DNA of 64,000 nucleotides from Desertivirga arenae (GTDB taxonomy: Bacteria > Bacteroidota > Bacteroidia > Sphingobacteriales > Sphingobacteriaceae): assembly GCF_017355785.1 (NCBI RefSeq), contig NZ_JAFEWE010000010.1:1-64000 (forward strand), in the 5' to 3' direction. A program made the position numbers and the translations under genes. The notes beneath the pieces were generated by a model. It was not told the origin of the DNA. It searched no databases and saw only the letters and a list, made by a program, of their open reading frames with translations. This document shows, one piece after another, positions 32,881 to 41,770 of this stretch (the first letter of the stretch is position 1; the number at the start of each line of letters is the position of its first letter).

Positions 32881-33282
32881 ATGCTACAACTTGCATTCAA
32901 TAACCGATACTTCGGATTCTTTATTTCTCTTTTTATTGTAGAATTTTTAATTGGAAAGTATTTACACGACGATTTTGTAAGGCCTTATGTGGGTGATTTT
33001 TTAATTGTAATTCTTCTCTACTGTTTATTAAAATCCTTTGTAAAAATTCCTGTAAAACCCTCTGTAATTGCGGTTTTATTAATATCCTATGTTGTGGAGG
33101 CCCTGCAGTATATTAACGTACTCGACCTTATTGGGCTTCGTAATTCTACTGCGGCGAATATCCTACTGGGTAACTACTTTTCCTGGTGGGATATTTTGGC
33201 TTATTCTTTGGGTGCCATGTTCATAATAGCAATAGAGCCGAACACAAGAAGTACTACCCTTGAAAAACAGCTCTTCATTTAA
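32881..33282 (+). CDS. DUF2809 membrane protein
   Basis: A 133-residue membrane protein of the DUF2809 type. Four helices are visible: near 10-27, 37-53, 60-75 and 98-117. Family strings include YFGFFISLFIVEFLIGKYLHDDFVRPYVGD-type N terminus with the conserved DFVRPYVGD, and the C-terminal SWWDILAYSLGAMF. The role is unknown. It is followed 15 bp later by the DUF2236 gene, with which it forms the last pair of this + strand run. Confidence 0.85.
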   Translation: MLQLAFNNRYFGFFISLFIVEFLIGKYLHDDFVRPYVGDFLIVILLYCLLKSFVKIPVKPSVIAVLLISYVVEALQYINVLDLIGLRNSTAANILLGNYFSWWDILAYSLGAMFIIAIEPNTRSTTLEKQLFI

Positions 33283-33297
33283 CAGCAGACCAGAAGC

Positions 33298-34068
33298 ATG
33301 AGATATTTTGTTAAGACGGATTCCATCGTGAGGAAGATTTGGGGAAAAAGCGATACCATTCTGTTTATTTTTGCGGGAGCTTCTGCAGAATTTGCTTTAA
33401 ACAAAGCGGTAGATTGGCTTTACTTTACTGGAAAACTCCCGGCAGATCCCCTGGGAAGGTTATTTTCTACTGTAGCCTACGCCCGTAGAATAGTTTTCTC
33501 AAACTATGGAGAAGCAATTGAAGCAATAGAAAAAATAACCCAGATACACGCTACGGTAGAAAAGAACAGAGGGGCAAAAATACCAGAATGGGCTTACAGG
33601 GACGTGCTGTTTATGCTAATTGATTACAGTATCCGGTCATATGAAGTTTTGGAACGGGAACTATCCATGGCAGAAAAAGAAGAGGTATTTGATGTATTTT
33701 ACCGGGTTGGGGAGCACATGGGGATAGCCTCACTGCCTTTGACTTATACCGACTGGCAAAAAATGCGAAAGGCCGATCTGAAAGATAATCTCGAATTCAG
33801 TTCCTTTACCGGCCATCTTTATCAACAATACCGCAAACATTTGGGAGCTGCGCGCTTTCAACTATTGAAACAAGCACAAAAGCTCGTGGTGCCGGAAAGA
33901 GTTAGTGAATTACTCGATCTTGGACAGTTACCATTATTACTGCCTGTGTTGTATGTTTACAAGCTGACAAGGATAATCCGCTTAGAGCAACTTTTGAAGA
34001 ATGCCATCCTTCCTGAGGAGTATAAGATGCAAGTGGCAAATCTTGATATTCCCCTGGCCCAGCATTAA
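33298..34068 (+). CDS. DUF2236/MpaB-family oxygenase-like protein
   Basis: A 256-residue protein of the MpaB/latex-clearing-protein catalytic family (DUF2236), whose characterised members are heme b oxygenases. GRLFSTVAYARRIVFSNYGEA and IHATVEKNRGAKI are the conserved core with a likely axial His. WAYRDVLFMLIDYS and the FYRVGEHMGI segment give further conserved positions. No signal peptide is evident, although a hydrophobic stretch PLLLPVLYVYKLTRII is near the C terminus. The substrate is unknown. It pairs with the DUF2809 membrane protein and ends before a bidirectional terminator. Confidence 0.82.
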   Translation: MRYFVKTDSIVRKIWGKSDTILFIFAGASAEFALNKAVDWLYFTGKLPADPLGRLFSTVAYARRIVFSNYGEAIEAIEKITQIHATVEKNRGAKIPEWAYRDVLFMLIDYSIRSYEVLERELSMAEKEEVFDVFYRVGEHMGIASLPLTYTDWQKMRKADLKDNLEFSSFTGHLYQQYRKHLGAARFQLLKQAQKLVVPERVSELLDLGQLPLLLPVLYVYKLTRIIRLEQLLKNAILPEEYKMQVANLDIPLAQH

Positions 34069-34100
34069 AGTAAATCGAAATAAACAATTGCTATAGAATT

Positions 34101-34157
34101 TAAACAATCCGCAAGGCGAGCTAGAATACAAGCACCCTTTGCGGATTGTTTATTTAT
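34101..34157. terminator. Bidirectional terminator, 14-bp stem
   Basis: TAAACAATCCGCAA pairs perfectly with TTGCGGATTGTTTA across a 24-base spacer. TTTATTTATTTT follows on + and TTTAAATTC on -. It lies between the stop codons of the DUF2236 gene and the convergent DUF294 gene. Confidence 0.8.
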
Positions 34158-34166
34158 TTTCCAACC

Positions 34167-36074
34167 TTAACCGAATAGGTTATTAGTGAATTCCATTCTA
34201 ATCTTTGACTGGAAATTTTCAATGGTTCTAAAGATCTCCTTCAGCGTAACGCGTTCAATTTTAGTTAACCGGTTAGGGTCAATGTAATTGTCAGGAGGTG
34301 TATTGTCATAGATGATCTGACTAGCCTGTTTCTTTAAACGCAAGCCCATCAGATAATAGTACGACTGCATAAGCTCGTTGTATTCTACGTCACTGAAAAT
34401 ACCCCGCTCTTTCAGTGCTTTCAAACGTTCCCCGGTATTTACTTTAAAAACCCTGTTCTTCAAAGAATAAACACGTACCAGGTCAACTATAGGGGTCATG
34501 GTTTTTTTAATATCAAAAACTTCCTGAGAGCCTATAGTTATCGTTTTTATGTTCTTGAAAAATGTAAGTGGCGGTTCATACTGAAGGGAGTTCTTCGCCA
34601 TATTCGCAAACAACTTTTCCATGGGCTTCTGCAGTTCTTCATCAAGAAACTCGAAAAGCTCACTCATTATTGATTCTTCACCGTAGATGAAACGGCAATC
34701 GAAGAAGGTCGAAAACTTAATCACTGTTTCTGGTAAAGATTCCTGCATCCAACTGGTATAATTCCTCTTCCAATGAGATAGGGAGTGAGTCCAGTTAGGG
34801 TTACTGGCCATAAATCCACCAGTACAGTAACTGAATCCAATGAAATTAAGTTTGTCTGAAACCATAGAAGCAAACTTCAGAAAATACTCGCGTACCAATT
34901 CCCTTTGCTCATTCGCCTTGTCTTCGTATATGATCGCGTTATCCTGATCAGTCTTCAAAGTTTGTTCCTTACGCCCCTCCGACCCCAGCACCATGAAAAC
35001 GAATTTAGCAGGAGGTTGCCCTATTTCCTCAATCACACTTTCTATTACTTTAACAGCTATCGTATCGGCAACGGTAGTGATCACATCATTTACGATCTCG
35101 GAATTTACTCCACGTCCAAGAAGTTGGTTAACGAACTGAGGAACCTTGTCCCATTTCGCTTTCAATTCCTCTACAGAAAGGGCAAGCTTAACAGATTGTA
35201 TGAATACTAAAGGGGACTGAGCTTGTTCACTCAAAAGTTTATTTCTGCTGATGAAGCCTTTAAACTTACCTTCTTCCTCAATAAGGAGATAACGTGTTTT
35301 GGTCCTAAACATCATAAGGATAGCCTCGTACACATATGCCTGAGCACTTATGGAAACGATGGGATTATCCATGATGTTGGCAACGGCTTCAGAAACATCT
35401 CCCCTTTTTGCTATAATCTTATCTCTTAGCGTAATATCGGTCAGATACCCTATAATCTTACCCTCGTAATTTTTAACAAACAAACAGCTCAACCTATTTT
35501 CGGCCATTAATGCAGCAGCCTCGTAAGCTGGAGTATCAGGAAGGCAGGATATGATTTCACGAGGCTCTACGCTTTCCACCCTCCGGGAGTAAAGCTGTTC
35601 TGAGGCAATATAGCTCTCCTCAAAGGTGGCAGGAGCCTTTGCAAAATGAGCAAAATCATCATTCAACATCCGCCGTCCATACTCTTTTGAGAAGTAATGA
35701 AAAAACTCCTCAGAAGCTTTACATAAGGCTTTGAAGTCTTTGCGGGGAAGTGTAAAAACCTTAGTACCCTTTTTAGCGATCACAGACCTCAGGGATTTTT
35801 TTCTATTAAGAAGCACAGAAACGCCGCCATAACAATATCCGGGGCCATGGTGTTCCACCAAACGCTTGTTGTGCGCTGTATCGTAGAAGAATGACTCATA
35901 TTCTCCTTCTACAATGATATCAACTCCCTTCATCTTTGTCACTTCTTGATGGTAAATCAGAAGATCTTTCGTATAACTTACCTCTGTTAAGAGTTCAGCT
36001 ACGGTGCGTAGCACCTTATCTGGAAGAATATTAAAAGGTTTAACCTTTTTTATAATCTCAAAACGTTCGTTCAT
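34167..36074 (-). CDS. cNMP-binding/CBS/DUF294 nucleotidyltransferase protein
   Basis: A 635-residue signal-transduction protein. Order of parts: a cyclic-nucleotide-binding fold (about 12-140, with the GPGYCYGGVSVLL phosphate cassette region), a CBS pair (about 165-285), the DUF294 nucleotidyltransferase-like domain (about 300-430) with GSEGRKEQTLKTDQDNAIIY containing the GS and paired Asp motif of Pol-beta-type transferases, and an all-helical DUF294 C-terminal domain. The start at 36074 overlaps the exonuclease stop as ATGA; an open frame further upstream lies inside that gene. Ligand and target are unknown. DUF294 and a 3'-5' exonuclease are encoded together in many bacteria, so a joint task is likely. 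Confidence 0.9.
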   Translation of the reverse strand: MNERFEIIKKVKPFNILPDKVLRTVAELLTEVSYTKDLLIYHQEVTKMKGVDIIVEGEYESFFYDTAHNKRLVEHHGPGYCYGGVSVLLNRKKSLRSVIAKKGTKVFTLPRKDFKALCKASEEFFHYFSKEYGRRMLNDDFAHFAKAPATFEESYIASEQLYSRRVESVEPREIISCLPDTPAYEAAALMAENRLSCLFVKNYEGKIIGYLTDITLRDKIIAKRGDVSEAVANIMDNPIVSISAQAYVYEAILMMFRTKTRYLLIEEEGKFKGFISRNKLLSEQAQSPLVFIQSVKLALSVEELKAKWDKVPQFVNQLLGRGVNSEIVNDVITTVADTIAVKVIESVIEEIGQPPAKFVFMVLGSEGRKEQTLKTDQDNAIIYEDKANEQRELVREYFLKFASMVSDKLNFIGFSYCTGGFMASNPNWTHSLSHWKRNYTSWMQESLPETVIKFSTFFDCRFIYGEESIMSELFEFLDEELQKPMEKLFANMAKNSLQYEPPLTFFKNIKTITIGSQEVFDIKKTMTPIVDLVRVYSLKNRVFKVNTGERLKALKERGIFSDVEYNELMQSYYYLMGLRLKKQASQIIYDNTPPDNYIDPNRLTKIERVTLKEIFRTIENFQSKIRMEFTNNLFG

Positions 36075-36790
36075 ATAGCAAGCGCAATCAATAAGATAAA
36101 AAGAAGGACTATCGAAAAAAAGGCCCAACTATTACGTGTTTCTTTTTTCGGTTTTAAAGTTAAATCAAGAGGATTAGATGTTACCTCTTGTTCTGATAGG
36201 TCGCCTCGCTTCAACAGTTCAAAAAAACAGTCAGCTGTCGCTTTAGCATCATAAATAGCATTATGAGGTTTTATTAAACTGGCATGGAAAAGATAGTCGT
36301 ACAATTCTCCCAACTTCATGAATTTCCTTTGAGGATTTTTTACGAATTTGGTCGTCGCCATCATGGTGCAGAAAGCAGGAAGTTTAAGATCTTCGATAGG
36401 ATTTGCCAGGTTAGAACGTAAAAAGTCGGCAGCAAGAACATGGTAATCTAACTCCATAAAATGTCCAACAACTAGCGGTTTGTAGGTTGTTAGATCATTA
36501 TAAAGTTTTTGCATAACTTCTCTCCTGTCTTTTCCATGAGTAGCAAGATAATCAGAAGTTATACCATGAATTTTTATAGAAGAAGAGCTAATCTTGAAAT
36601 CCTGGTCACGGATATAGTGATCCTCACGTTTAATCTCCTGCCCTTCTCTATCGAAAATAACCCAGGAAGTTTGTACCGAATTTGGCCAGTTGTTAGGTTT
36701 CGAATAAGGTTCGTTCCACTTCTTCGGCAGACCGGACGCTTCAGTGTCTATGAATAGAAGATATTGATTCACATTTTTAAGTATATCCAT
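36071..36790 (-). CDS. DEDD-family 3'-5' exonuclease with C-terminal membrane anchor
   Basis: A 239-residue exonuclease of the DNA polymerase III epsilon/RNase T type. Motif I is LLFIDTEASG with Asp15 and Glu17. Motif II lies in VVGHFMELDYHVL, and motif III is PHNAIYDAKATADCF with the HxxxxxD pattern. After the catalytic domain a basic linker (KPKKETRN) leads to one hydrophobic segment (AFFSIVLLFILLIALAI), so the enzyme is likely tethered to the inner face of the membrane. It is translationally coupled to the DUF294 protein through a 4-base overlap. Confidence 0.9.
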   Translation of the reverse strand: MDILKNVNQYLLFIDTEASGLPKKWNEPYSKPNNWPNSVQTSWVIFDREGQEIKREDHYIRDQDFKISSSSIKIHGITSDYLATHGKDRREVMQKLYNDLTTYKPLVVGHFMELDYHVLAADFLRSNLANPIEDLKLPAFCTMMATTKFVKNPQRKFMKLGELYDYLFHASLIKPHNAIYDAKATADCFFELLKRGDLSEQEVTSNPLDLTLKPKKETRNSWAFFSIVLLFILLIALAI

Positions 36791-36865
36791 TTTAATCGGC
36801 CCGACTGAAATGGTTAGTACTCAAATATAGTGTTCAAACTATGAAAAAGAAAAGATAAAAAACAA

Positions 36866-36899
36866 GGAATTAAAAGAAATCCCGGCACTGACCGGGATT
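36866..36899 (-). terminator. Terminator of the zinc-ribbon miniprotein gene
   Basis: On the minus strand AATCCCGG pairs with CCGGGATT across six bases and continues TCTTTTAATT. It lies 16 bp past the stop codon. Confidence 0.8.
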
Positions 36900-36914
36900 C
36901 TGCGTTAATAAAAC

Positions 36915-37118
36915 TTATTGATATTGATAATGTGCTGTCTCTGAAGATTTTTTCGTCACAATGTAGAAACTCTTCCAGCACTTCGCACAGTGGTACTTTT
37001 TCAGTGATTGAGTCCCAAAGGTTATCATTCGTACCAATGCCGATTTCCTTACTCTTTCAAAATCCTTTGAATTACATCTAGAGCAAGTTTTCTCATTTAT
37101 ATCTCCGAATCGAATCAT
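36915..37118 (-). CDS. Zinc-ribbon-like small protein
   Basis: A 67-residue basic protein with two CxxC knuckles, TCSRCNSKD near 11-19 and HCAKCWKSF near 43-51, spaced as in a rubredoxin-like zinc ribbon. This spacing supports zinc binding and a real gene. There is no signal peptide. It has its own terminator and an AT-rich upstream region. Function is unknown; small ribbon proteins of this kind often assist transcription or RNA processes, but nothing in the context points to that. Confidence 0.68.
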   Translation of the reverse strand: MIRFGDINEKTCSRCNSKDFERVRKSALVRMITFGTQSLKKYHCAKCWKSFYIVTKKSSETAHYQYQ

Positions 37119-37353
37119 AATAAATTCTCCTTTTCCTTAGTAAAACTTCAAAAACCAAACCAACTAATTAGCTTTTTTCCAAGCTTTAAGGTCGAAAATT
37201 AATAATAACGAACTTTCGACAAGGTAATAAGAAAACTTTTAAAAACAAAAGGAAACTGATTATGAATAGGTTACAAAAACACGTAAAAATCCTGCAAACC
37301 TTCACAAAGTGCTTCACAGGGCCATACACAGCCCTCTTTTTGTTATTTAATTA

Positions 37354-39123
37354 CTATTTGATGATTTTTATTTCCTTTGGAGCCCTGATAGTAGTTCTAA
37401 TTTTATTTGCACCAGTCTTAATATGCTTTACGTATACCACACCAGCGGGAGTAGGAAAAGTACCCTCTACCCATTCCAGATCCCCTAAATGCGGTTCAAT
37501 TCTAATCTTTTTGCATCCTGGCTCCAGAACCTCAATGCCTAATACATATTTGGTCAGCCATGGAGTTGGTCCCGAAGCCCAGCCATGGCAAAGGCTTCTC
37601 CGGAGACCTATATAGCAATAAGCTCCCGTATTCCGGTGATAGTCGGTTTTTCCTGATGGGACAATATTATCAATTGGGGCAGCATTTTTGGCTTCATTCA
37701 TATCGAAATCCTCCCAAAAGGTTGTAGCTCCCAGTTTTAGCATCCCTCCCCAATATTGACGAATATTGTTAATAGCAGTTTGATAATCAGACGCCTTAGC
37801 CTGAGCTTCTAACATATAATATCCGTAGAAGGTAGAAAAGTTCGTAGCTCCACCTACAGCAATAACATCCTGATTGGCTTTAACTGCAGGCATTACATTA
37901 GCTAGCGACAATAAAGAAGCAGCCTGCTTGGAACCATTAGGGTCAGGAAGATAACTTTTCATCTTAGTTAACATTGTGCGATAGGTTTCAGCCTTTTCTT
38001 TTTCTCCTAATATATCCGCAAGCCGGGCCCCTTTTTCGAAAGTCATTACCATCAAGGCTTGAAGTCCGGCATGTACACCCGGCTTGTTTTCACTTGAAGG
38101 CCAGTCTAGAAATCTCATTCCGGGACCATCTAACTTCTCATGCCCTTGTTGATCAACCTTTGTTAGAAACAGATCCAGCAGGGGTATAAGGTAGGCCTTT
38201 TGTTCCCTGAGGTAATCAAGTTTGCCATGGTACTGGTACCAATCATGCTGCATAATCACCCACCACATGGAATAGGCTGAGATTCCGTTCATCCAATTGG
38301 GTAAAGGTGTATGATCTCTTACAAAATCCAGGCTTTTGGGAACAACTTCATTATAGCCAAAAACATTGCTGATAGTCATAATTTCAGGATGCATGTCTCC
38401 GGCCCACACCATCCGGTCGCGTTTAATACCATCCCATAAATAGTCCTGCATATTCAAATGCACGGTGTAAGCTCCTGTTTCCCATATCCTATTTAATAGC
38501 GTATCATTCGATTTAAATGAGCCGAGATAAGGAATATCGCGAAGGGTGGCTACTCCCCTTATCTCTTTGAGAGCAAGAAAAGCATCGCGTTCAAGCAGGT
38601 CGATCCTAACGAAACGAAAACCGGAATTACCAACCTGAAGCGTGCCATACCCAGGAAGAGTTACTTCAAAATCCCTCATCGCATGATGGTTCGTTGCCCC
38701 TCCTTCTTTACCGGTAGTACCATCACCTATCACATCACTCATGGTCTCACTCACCGATTCGCCAAATCGAACACGCACTTTCCTGGTTACCCGGTTACTT
38801 TGAGAAGTAGTAATTTGAATGCCTCCATGAAACTCCTTTCCAAAATCAAGCACAAGGCCGGTTCTACTATTACCTTTATTAATAATCTTACAAACATTCC
38901 TCAATTCAAAGTAAGCCTGGCTATTCCCTTGCTCCAACAGCAGTTCGGGTTTAAGTACTAAGGAGTCGTTGGACTTCCAAACTATTCGCTTGGGAGTAAG
39001 ATAAATTCGCGACAATGGGTCTCTTTCAGTTTTACCTAAAGCTAGTTGAGGGTAAATCATGGGCGACTGAGCGAATGCAGTTAAAGAACTTAAAAGGAAT
39101 GCTGCTAGTAAACGAAGTTTCAA
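37354..39123 (-). CDS. Alpha-L-rhamnosidase, GH78-like
   Basis: A 589-residue secreted enzyme with signal peptide MKLRLLAAFLLSSLTAFAQ. It lacks the long N-terminal beta domains of full-size GH78 enzymes and begins with a short beta-sandwich, followed by the (alpha/alpha)6 barrel. The conserved DYLWDGIKRDRMVWAGDMHPE segment near 228 carries the acidic residues at the catalytic site, and GMRFLDWPSSE, STFYGYYMLEA and GATTFWEDFD are further barrel strings. The end ...AIRIEPHLGDLEW-like IRIEPHLGDLEWVEGTFPTP is the C-terminal beta domain of the family. It should release rhamnose from plant glycans or glycosides. It is 3 kb away from the SusC/D locus and not clearly part of it. Confidence 0.85.
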   Translation of the reverse strand: MKLRLLAAFLLSSLTAFAQSPMIYPQLALGKTERDPLSRIYLTPKRIVWKSNDSLVLKPELLLEQGNSQAYFELRNVCKIINKGNSRTGLVLDFGKEFHGGIQITTSQSNRVTRKVRVRFGESVSETMSDVIGDGTTGKEGGATNHHAMRDFEVTLPGYGTLQVGNSGFRFVRIDLLERDAFLALKEIRGVATLRDIPYLGSFKSNDTLLNRIWETGAYTVHLNMQDYLWDGIKRDRMVWAGDMHPEIMTISNVFGYNEVVPKSLDFVRDHTPLPNWMNGISAYSMWWVIMQHDWYQYHGKLDYLREQKAYLIPLLDLFLTKVDQQGHEKLDGPGMRFLDWPSSENKPGVHAGLQALMVMTFEKGARLADILGEKEKAETYRTMLTKMKSYLPDPNGSKQAASLLSLANVMPAVKANQDVIAVGGATNFSTFYGYYMLEAQAKASDYQTAINNIRQYWGGMLKLGATTFWEDFDMNEAKNAAPIDNIVPSGKTDYHRNTGAYCYIGLRRSLCHGWASGPTPWLTKYVLGIEVLEPGCKKIRIEPHLGDLEWVEGTFPTPAGVVYVKHIKTGANKIRTTIRAPKEIKIIK

Positions 39124-39246
39124 AACGATACGGGTTAAATTGGCTAATTAACAACGTACTAAGTTAAGATAAGGATCAGCAGAAGTTTACTACGGCCAGG
39201 CTCCCAGCAGTAAAAATTATGATACAGATCCAGGTGTTAGGTGCTC

Positions 39247-39894
39247 TTACTGTTTTGCTTCAAGTTCTTTTAGAACATTATCAATCCTCAGTTCCATTGT
39301 TTCGAGTGTTGCGAAACCTCTTGCCACCATAAAGAAATGATTGTCGGATGATTGAATGAAAGCGGCAGGGTAATTATTTACCTGAAGCTGCCTTGCCAGC
39401 GCAAATTCGTAATACGCGTCCTGCTTAAATTGCTCCAGGTGCATGTTGTAAATAAACTGGTCAGGGTCTATACCGAAATTAACAGCATGATAACGATATA
39501 ACTCATCGCTGTTGGGATCTTTACCCTCGTAGAATATTGATTGCTGTAAATCGTATATAAAATCGAAAACCCGCTGAGGCATCGCCAATTTAAATACACT
39601 CAAGGCGATCGAGGGTCGTTCGGAATCGAAGATCATTGACCCTTTATCCAACTCGTGGAGAAAAGCTTCTCCAAAATCAATTCCTGTTAGCTCTTCAACC
39701 TGCTTATAATCGTCTTTGAAAGTTGGATAAACAACTGATACAGGTCCCGTGCGCGTTCCAGTAATCATCCCTCCACTTAAAATTTCAAATTCGAACACGT
39801 CCTTGTATTTGTCCCGCACAGCTTTTATCACTGGGGAAAAACCATAGCACCAAGTACAGAGGGCGTCGTAAATGTAGATGAATTTCAATTGCAT
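39247..39894 (-). CDS. DsbA-family protein (thioredoxin fold)
   Basis: A 215-residue DsbA/FrnE-like protein with no signal peptide, so probably cytoplasmic. The active site is CTWC in YDALCTWCYGFSPVI near residues 13-16, followed by the inserted helical domain and LQVNNYPAAFIQ with the cis-Pro region. FrnE-like proteins act as disulfide isomerases or in oxidative stress. The CTWC site differs from the CPxC of classical DsbA. It lies between GH78 and the unknown conserved protein; a 30-bp gap separates it from the latter. Confidence 0.85.
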   Translation of the reverse strand: MQLKFIYIYDALCTWCYGFSPVIKAVRDKYKDVFEFEILSGGMITGTRTGPVSVVYPTFKDDYKQVEELTGIDFGEAFLHELDKGSMIFDSERPSIALSVFKLAMPQRVFDFIYDLQQSIFYEGKDPNSDELYRYHAVNFGIDPDQFIYNMHLEQFKQDAYYEFALARQLQVNNYPAAFIQSSDNHFFMVARGFATLETMELRIDNVLKELEAKQ

Positions 39895-39924
39895 TAAATA
39901 ATAATGCCGGATGTAATGAAATGT

Positions 39925-41241
39925 TTAGACGGTTTTAACATCTTTTTCGTCGTAGCTTTCTATATCAGTTATATAATTATTACTGATGAGAAACTCGAAA
40001 AGAGGTTTCGCTTCTTTTGAAACCGGCATATTTTTGGTGGTTATGATCTCATTATTCTTTCTATCCAAATAAGGGTAGGCGTATAATTTTACATTTCTGC
40101 TAAAAAGATCACTCACATAAGCTAAAAGCTCATCTGTATAGTGTTCACCAAAACTAGCAGCATCGAAGATCCGTTTTAGGTTCGCGATGTTGGTTGAAAT
40201 ACCCACACTATTAGGACGACAACGTGAGAGGTATTGGGCGACTTTGTGATTTCGTGTAAAGTTAGAAACTATTACATTATTGCCTGTAGCACAAAGCTCT
40301 TCAGCCCTTTTAGCAAATTCTTCGAGTTCTTCTGTAGTTAATTCGGCAGATTCGTCCTGATTAAGCTCACTCGTCATTAGCACCTCAATCAAAACTTCAA
40401 GATTCTCACCTTTAATGTTCTGAGTTTTTTTAAACTGGTCTACCGCCCTATTAAAGAGGTCAAAATTTGGAGTAGATTTCTGCTTGTACTTTGTACGCAG
40501 GATCATAATATCTTTCTTGTACAAAAGATCTTTAGATTGACAGGCATTACCTTTCTCATCAAATATGGCAGCTCCTGAAAATCCTTTTGCTATTAAATAT
40601 AGGTTAACCAGGCGATCATTAGCATTTTGAAATACGGGACCACGAAGATTTATCAGGTCAATTTCAACGGACCCGATTGATAGATTATCCACCAGAGATT
40701 CAATCATTAATTGAATATCATGACTATGATAATAAGCGGCATATACTAAATTGACTCCGATCACGCCTAAAACGTTCTGTTGAAGAATAGTATCGGTATC
40801 CAGCAACCTGACATGCAGAATAATATCGTTGTGTTCTCCCCCAGGTGTACTTTGAAAACGCATTCCCAGCCAACCATGAGGGTCATTAGTTTTACTGAAA
40901 TTAAGGGTACTAACAGTATCTGCAAATGCAAAAAATTTGTGCCCAACATATTTATCCCCGATCAACCGTTCAGATAGCAAAGCATATTCGTGTGCAAGCA
41001 TCTTCTCGAGTCTTGATTTACTTACATACCGGCCAGATATTTCCGCTCCATAAATAGAGTTACTAAAAACCATATCATAAGCCGACATCGTTTTAGCGAT
41101 AGTACCTGAAGCTGCTCCAGCTGTAAAGAAGTTACGTGCTACTTCCTGTCCGGCTCCGATCTCTGCAAAGGTTCCGTAAATGGCTGGATCAAGATTTATT
41201 CTGAGTGCTTTTCTTTTGGTTTCGGGAATTTCTCTCTGCAT
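39925..41241 (-). CDS. Conserved protein of unknown function
   Basis: A 438-residue protein of a family found across Bacteroidota that is often labelled TonB-dependent receptor or nicotinate-nucleotide adenylyltransferase in databases; neither label fits the sequence. It has no signal peptide, no beta-barrel strand pattern and no plug. The hallmark is YGTFAEIGAGQEVARNFF near 22-39 and GAASGTIAKTMSAYDM near 43-58. It continues with RYVSKSRLEKMLAHEYALL and ends in ALxAYPYLD-type strings such as KLYAYPYLDRKN. It looks like a soluble globular protein. It precedes the DsbA-like gene by 30 bp and may share its transcript. Confidence 0.82.
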   Translation of the reverse strand: MQREIPETKRKALRINLDPAIYGTFAEIGAGQEVARNFFTAGAASGTIAKTMSAYDMVFSNSIYGAEISGRYVSKSRLEKMLAHEYALLSERLIGDKYVGHKFFAFADTVSTLNFSKTNDPHGWLGMRFQSTPGGEHNDIILHVRLLDTDTILQQNVLGVIGVNLVYAAYYHSHDIQLMIESLVDNLSIGSVEIDLINLRGPVFQNANDRLVNLYLIAKGFSGAAIFDEKGNACQSKDLLYKKDIMILRTKYKQKSTPNFDLFNRAVDQFKKTQNIKGENLEVLIEVLMTSELNQDESAELTTEELEEFAKRAEELCATGNNVIVSNFTRNHKVAQYLSRCRPNSVGISTNIANLKRIFDAASFGEHYTDELLAYVSDLFSRNVKLYAYPYLDRKNNEIITTKNMPVSKEAKPLFEFLISNNYITDIESYDEKDVKTV

Positions 41242-41440
41242 GCTTTCAAAAATATATTTTTTCGCTGATAGGAAGCAGTTTTTGAAGGGCTTTTGTTTAA
41301 GATTTCAGAAACTTTTCGCTCCTGATCCTTACCCCAGACCCATAGAATACCATTGATACACCCGAATATCTACTCATTGCTAGATGGTTAACACAAAAAC
41401 AAAACTGTATTGTTTACTTTAAAAAAAACTCAAAAAAACG

Positions 41441-41734
41441 ATGGGCTTATTTCGATTACTAGTTACAGGTGCTGCCGTAGCAGCAGGGGTACATTATGTT
41501 ACAAAGAAGCGTCCTGACGGAACTTCTATTATGGATGATTTAAAAGCTAAAGCACCGGAATGGAAGGAAAAGGCGAAGCCTTATATGGACAAGGCAAAGC
41601 CTTATATGGACAAAGTTGAGCCGTATATTAACCAGGTTAAAGATCAGATCACGAAAATGACTGAACCTGAAAAACCAAAAACTAATGGTTTTTCCTCGAA
41701 TCCGGACCCAGCATCAGGAATAGGAACTCTATAG
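41441..41734 (+). CDS. YtxH-like small membrane-associated protein
   Basis: A 97-residue protein with an N-terminal hydrophobic stretch (LLVTGAAVAAGVHYV) and a helical remainder of the YtxH or apolipophorin type. Its middle is built from three 7-residue repeats, K-A/V-K/E-P-Y-M/I-D/N (residues about 44-64), each starting with Lys and carrying Pro-Tyr. The tail NGFSSNPDPASGIG is flexible. YtxH proteins are stress-associated in firmicutes; the role here is unknown. It is the only + strand gene in this stretch and has a good terminator. Confidence 0.75.
   Translation: MGLFRLLVTGAAVAAGVHYVTKKRPDGTSIMDDLKAKAPEWKEKAKPYMDKAKPYMDKVEPYINQVKDQITKMTEPEKPKTNGFSSNPDPASGIGTL
41570..41632 (+). repeat. Three 21-bp in-frame tandem repeats
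   Basis: Units at 41570-41590, 41591-41611 and 41612-41632. The first two differ by one base, the third is diverged. Each encodes a seven-residue helical unit with Pro-Tyr. Confidence 0.85.
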
Positions 41735-41739
41735 ATACT

Positions 41740-41770
41740 TAAGGCCGTTAAAAAAGACGGCCTTATTTCA
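41740..41770 (+). terminator. Terminator of the YtxH-like gene
   Basis: TAAGGCCGT pairs with ACGGCCTTA across an 8-base A-rich loop and is followed by TTTC. It lies 6 bp past the stop codon. Confidence 0.82.

Noticed and set aside
37317-37345. Small hairpin AGGGC/GCCCT followed by CTTTTTG on +
   Set aside because: It looks like a terminator but no + strand gene ends here, and the stem is only five or six pairs. A small RNA cannot be supported without expression data.
37262-37615. Open frame on + overlapping the end of the GH78 gene
   Set aside because: Most of it lies antisense to GH78. The first 90 bp are free, but the translation shows no recognisable feature.
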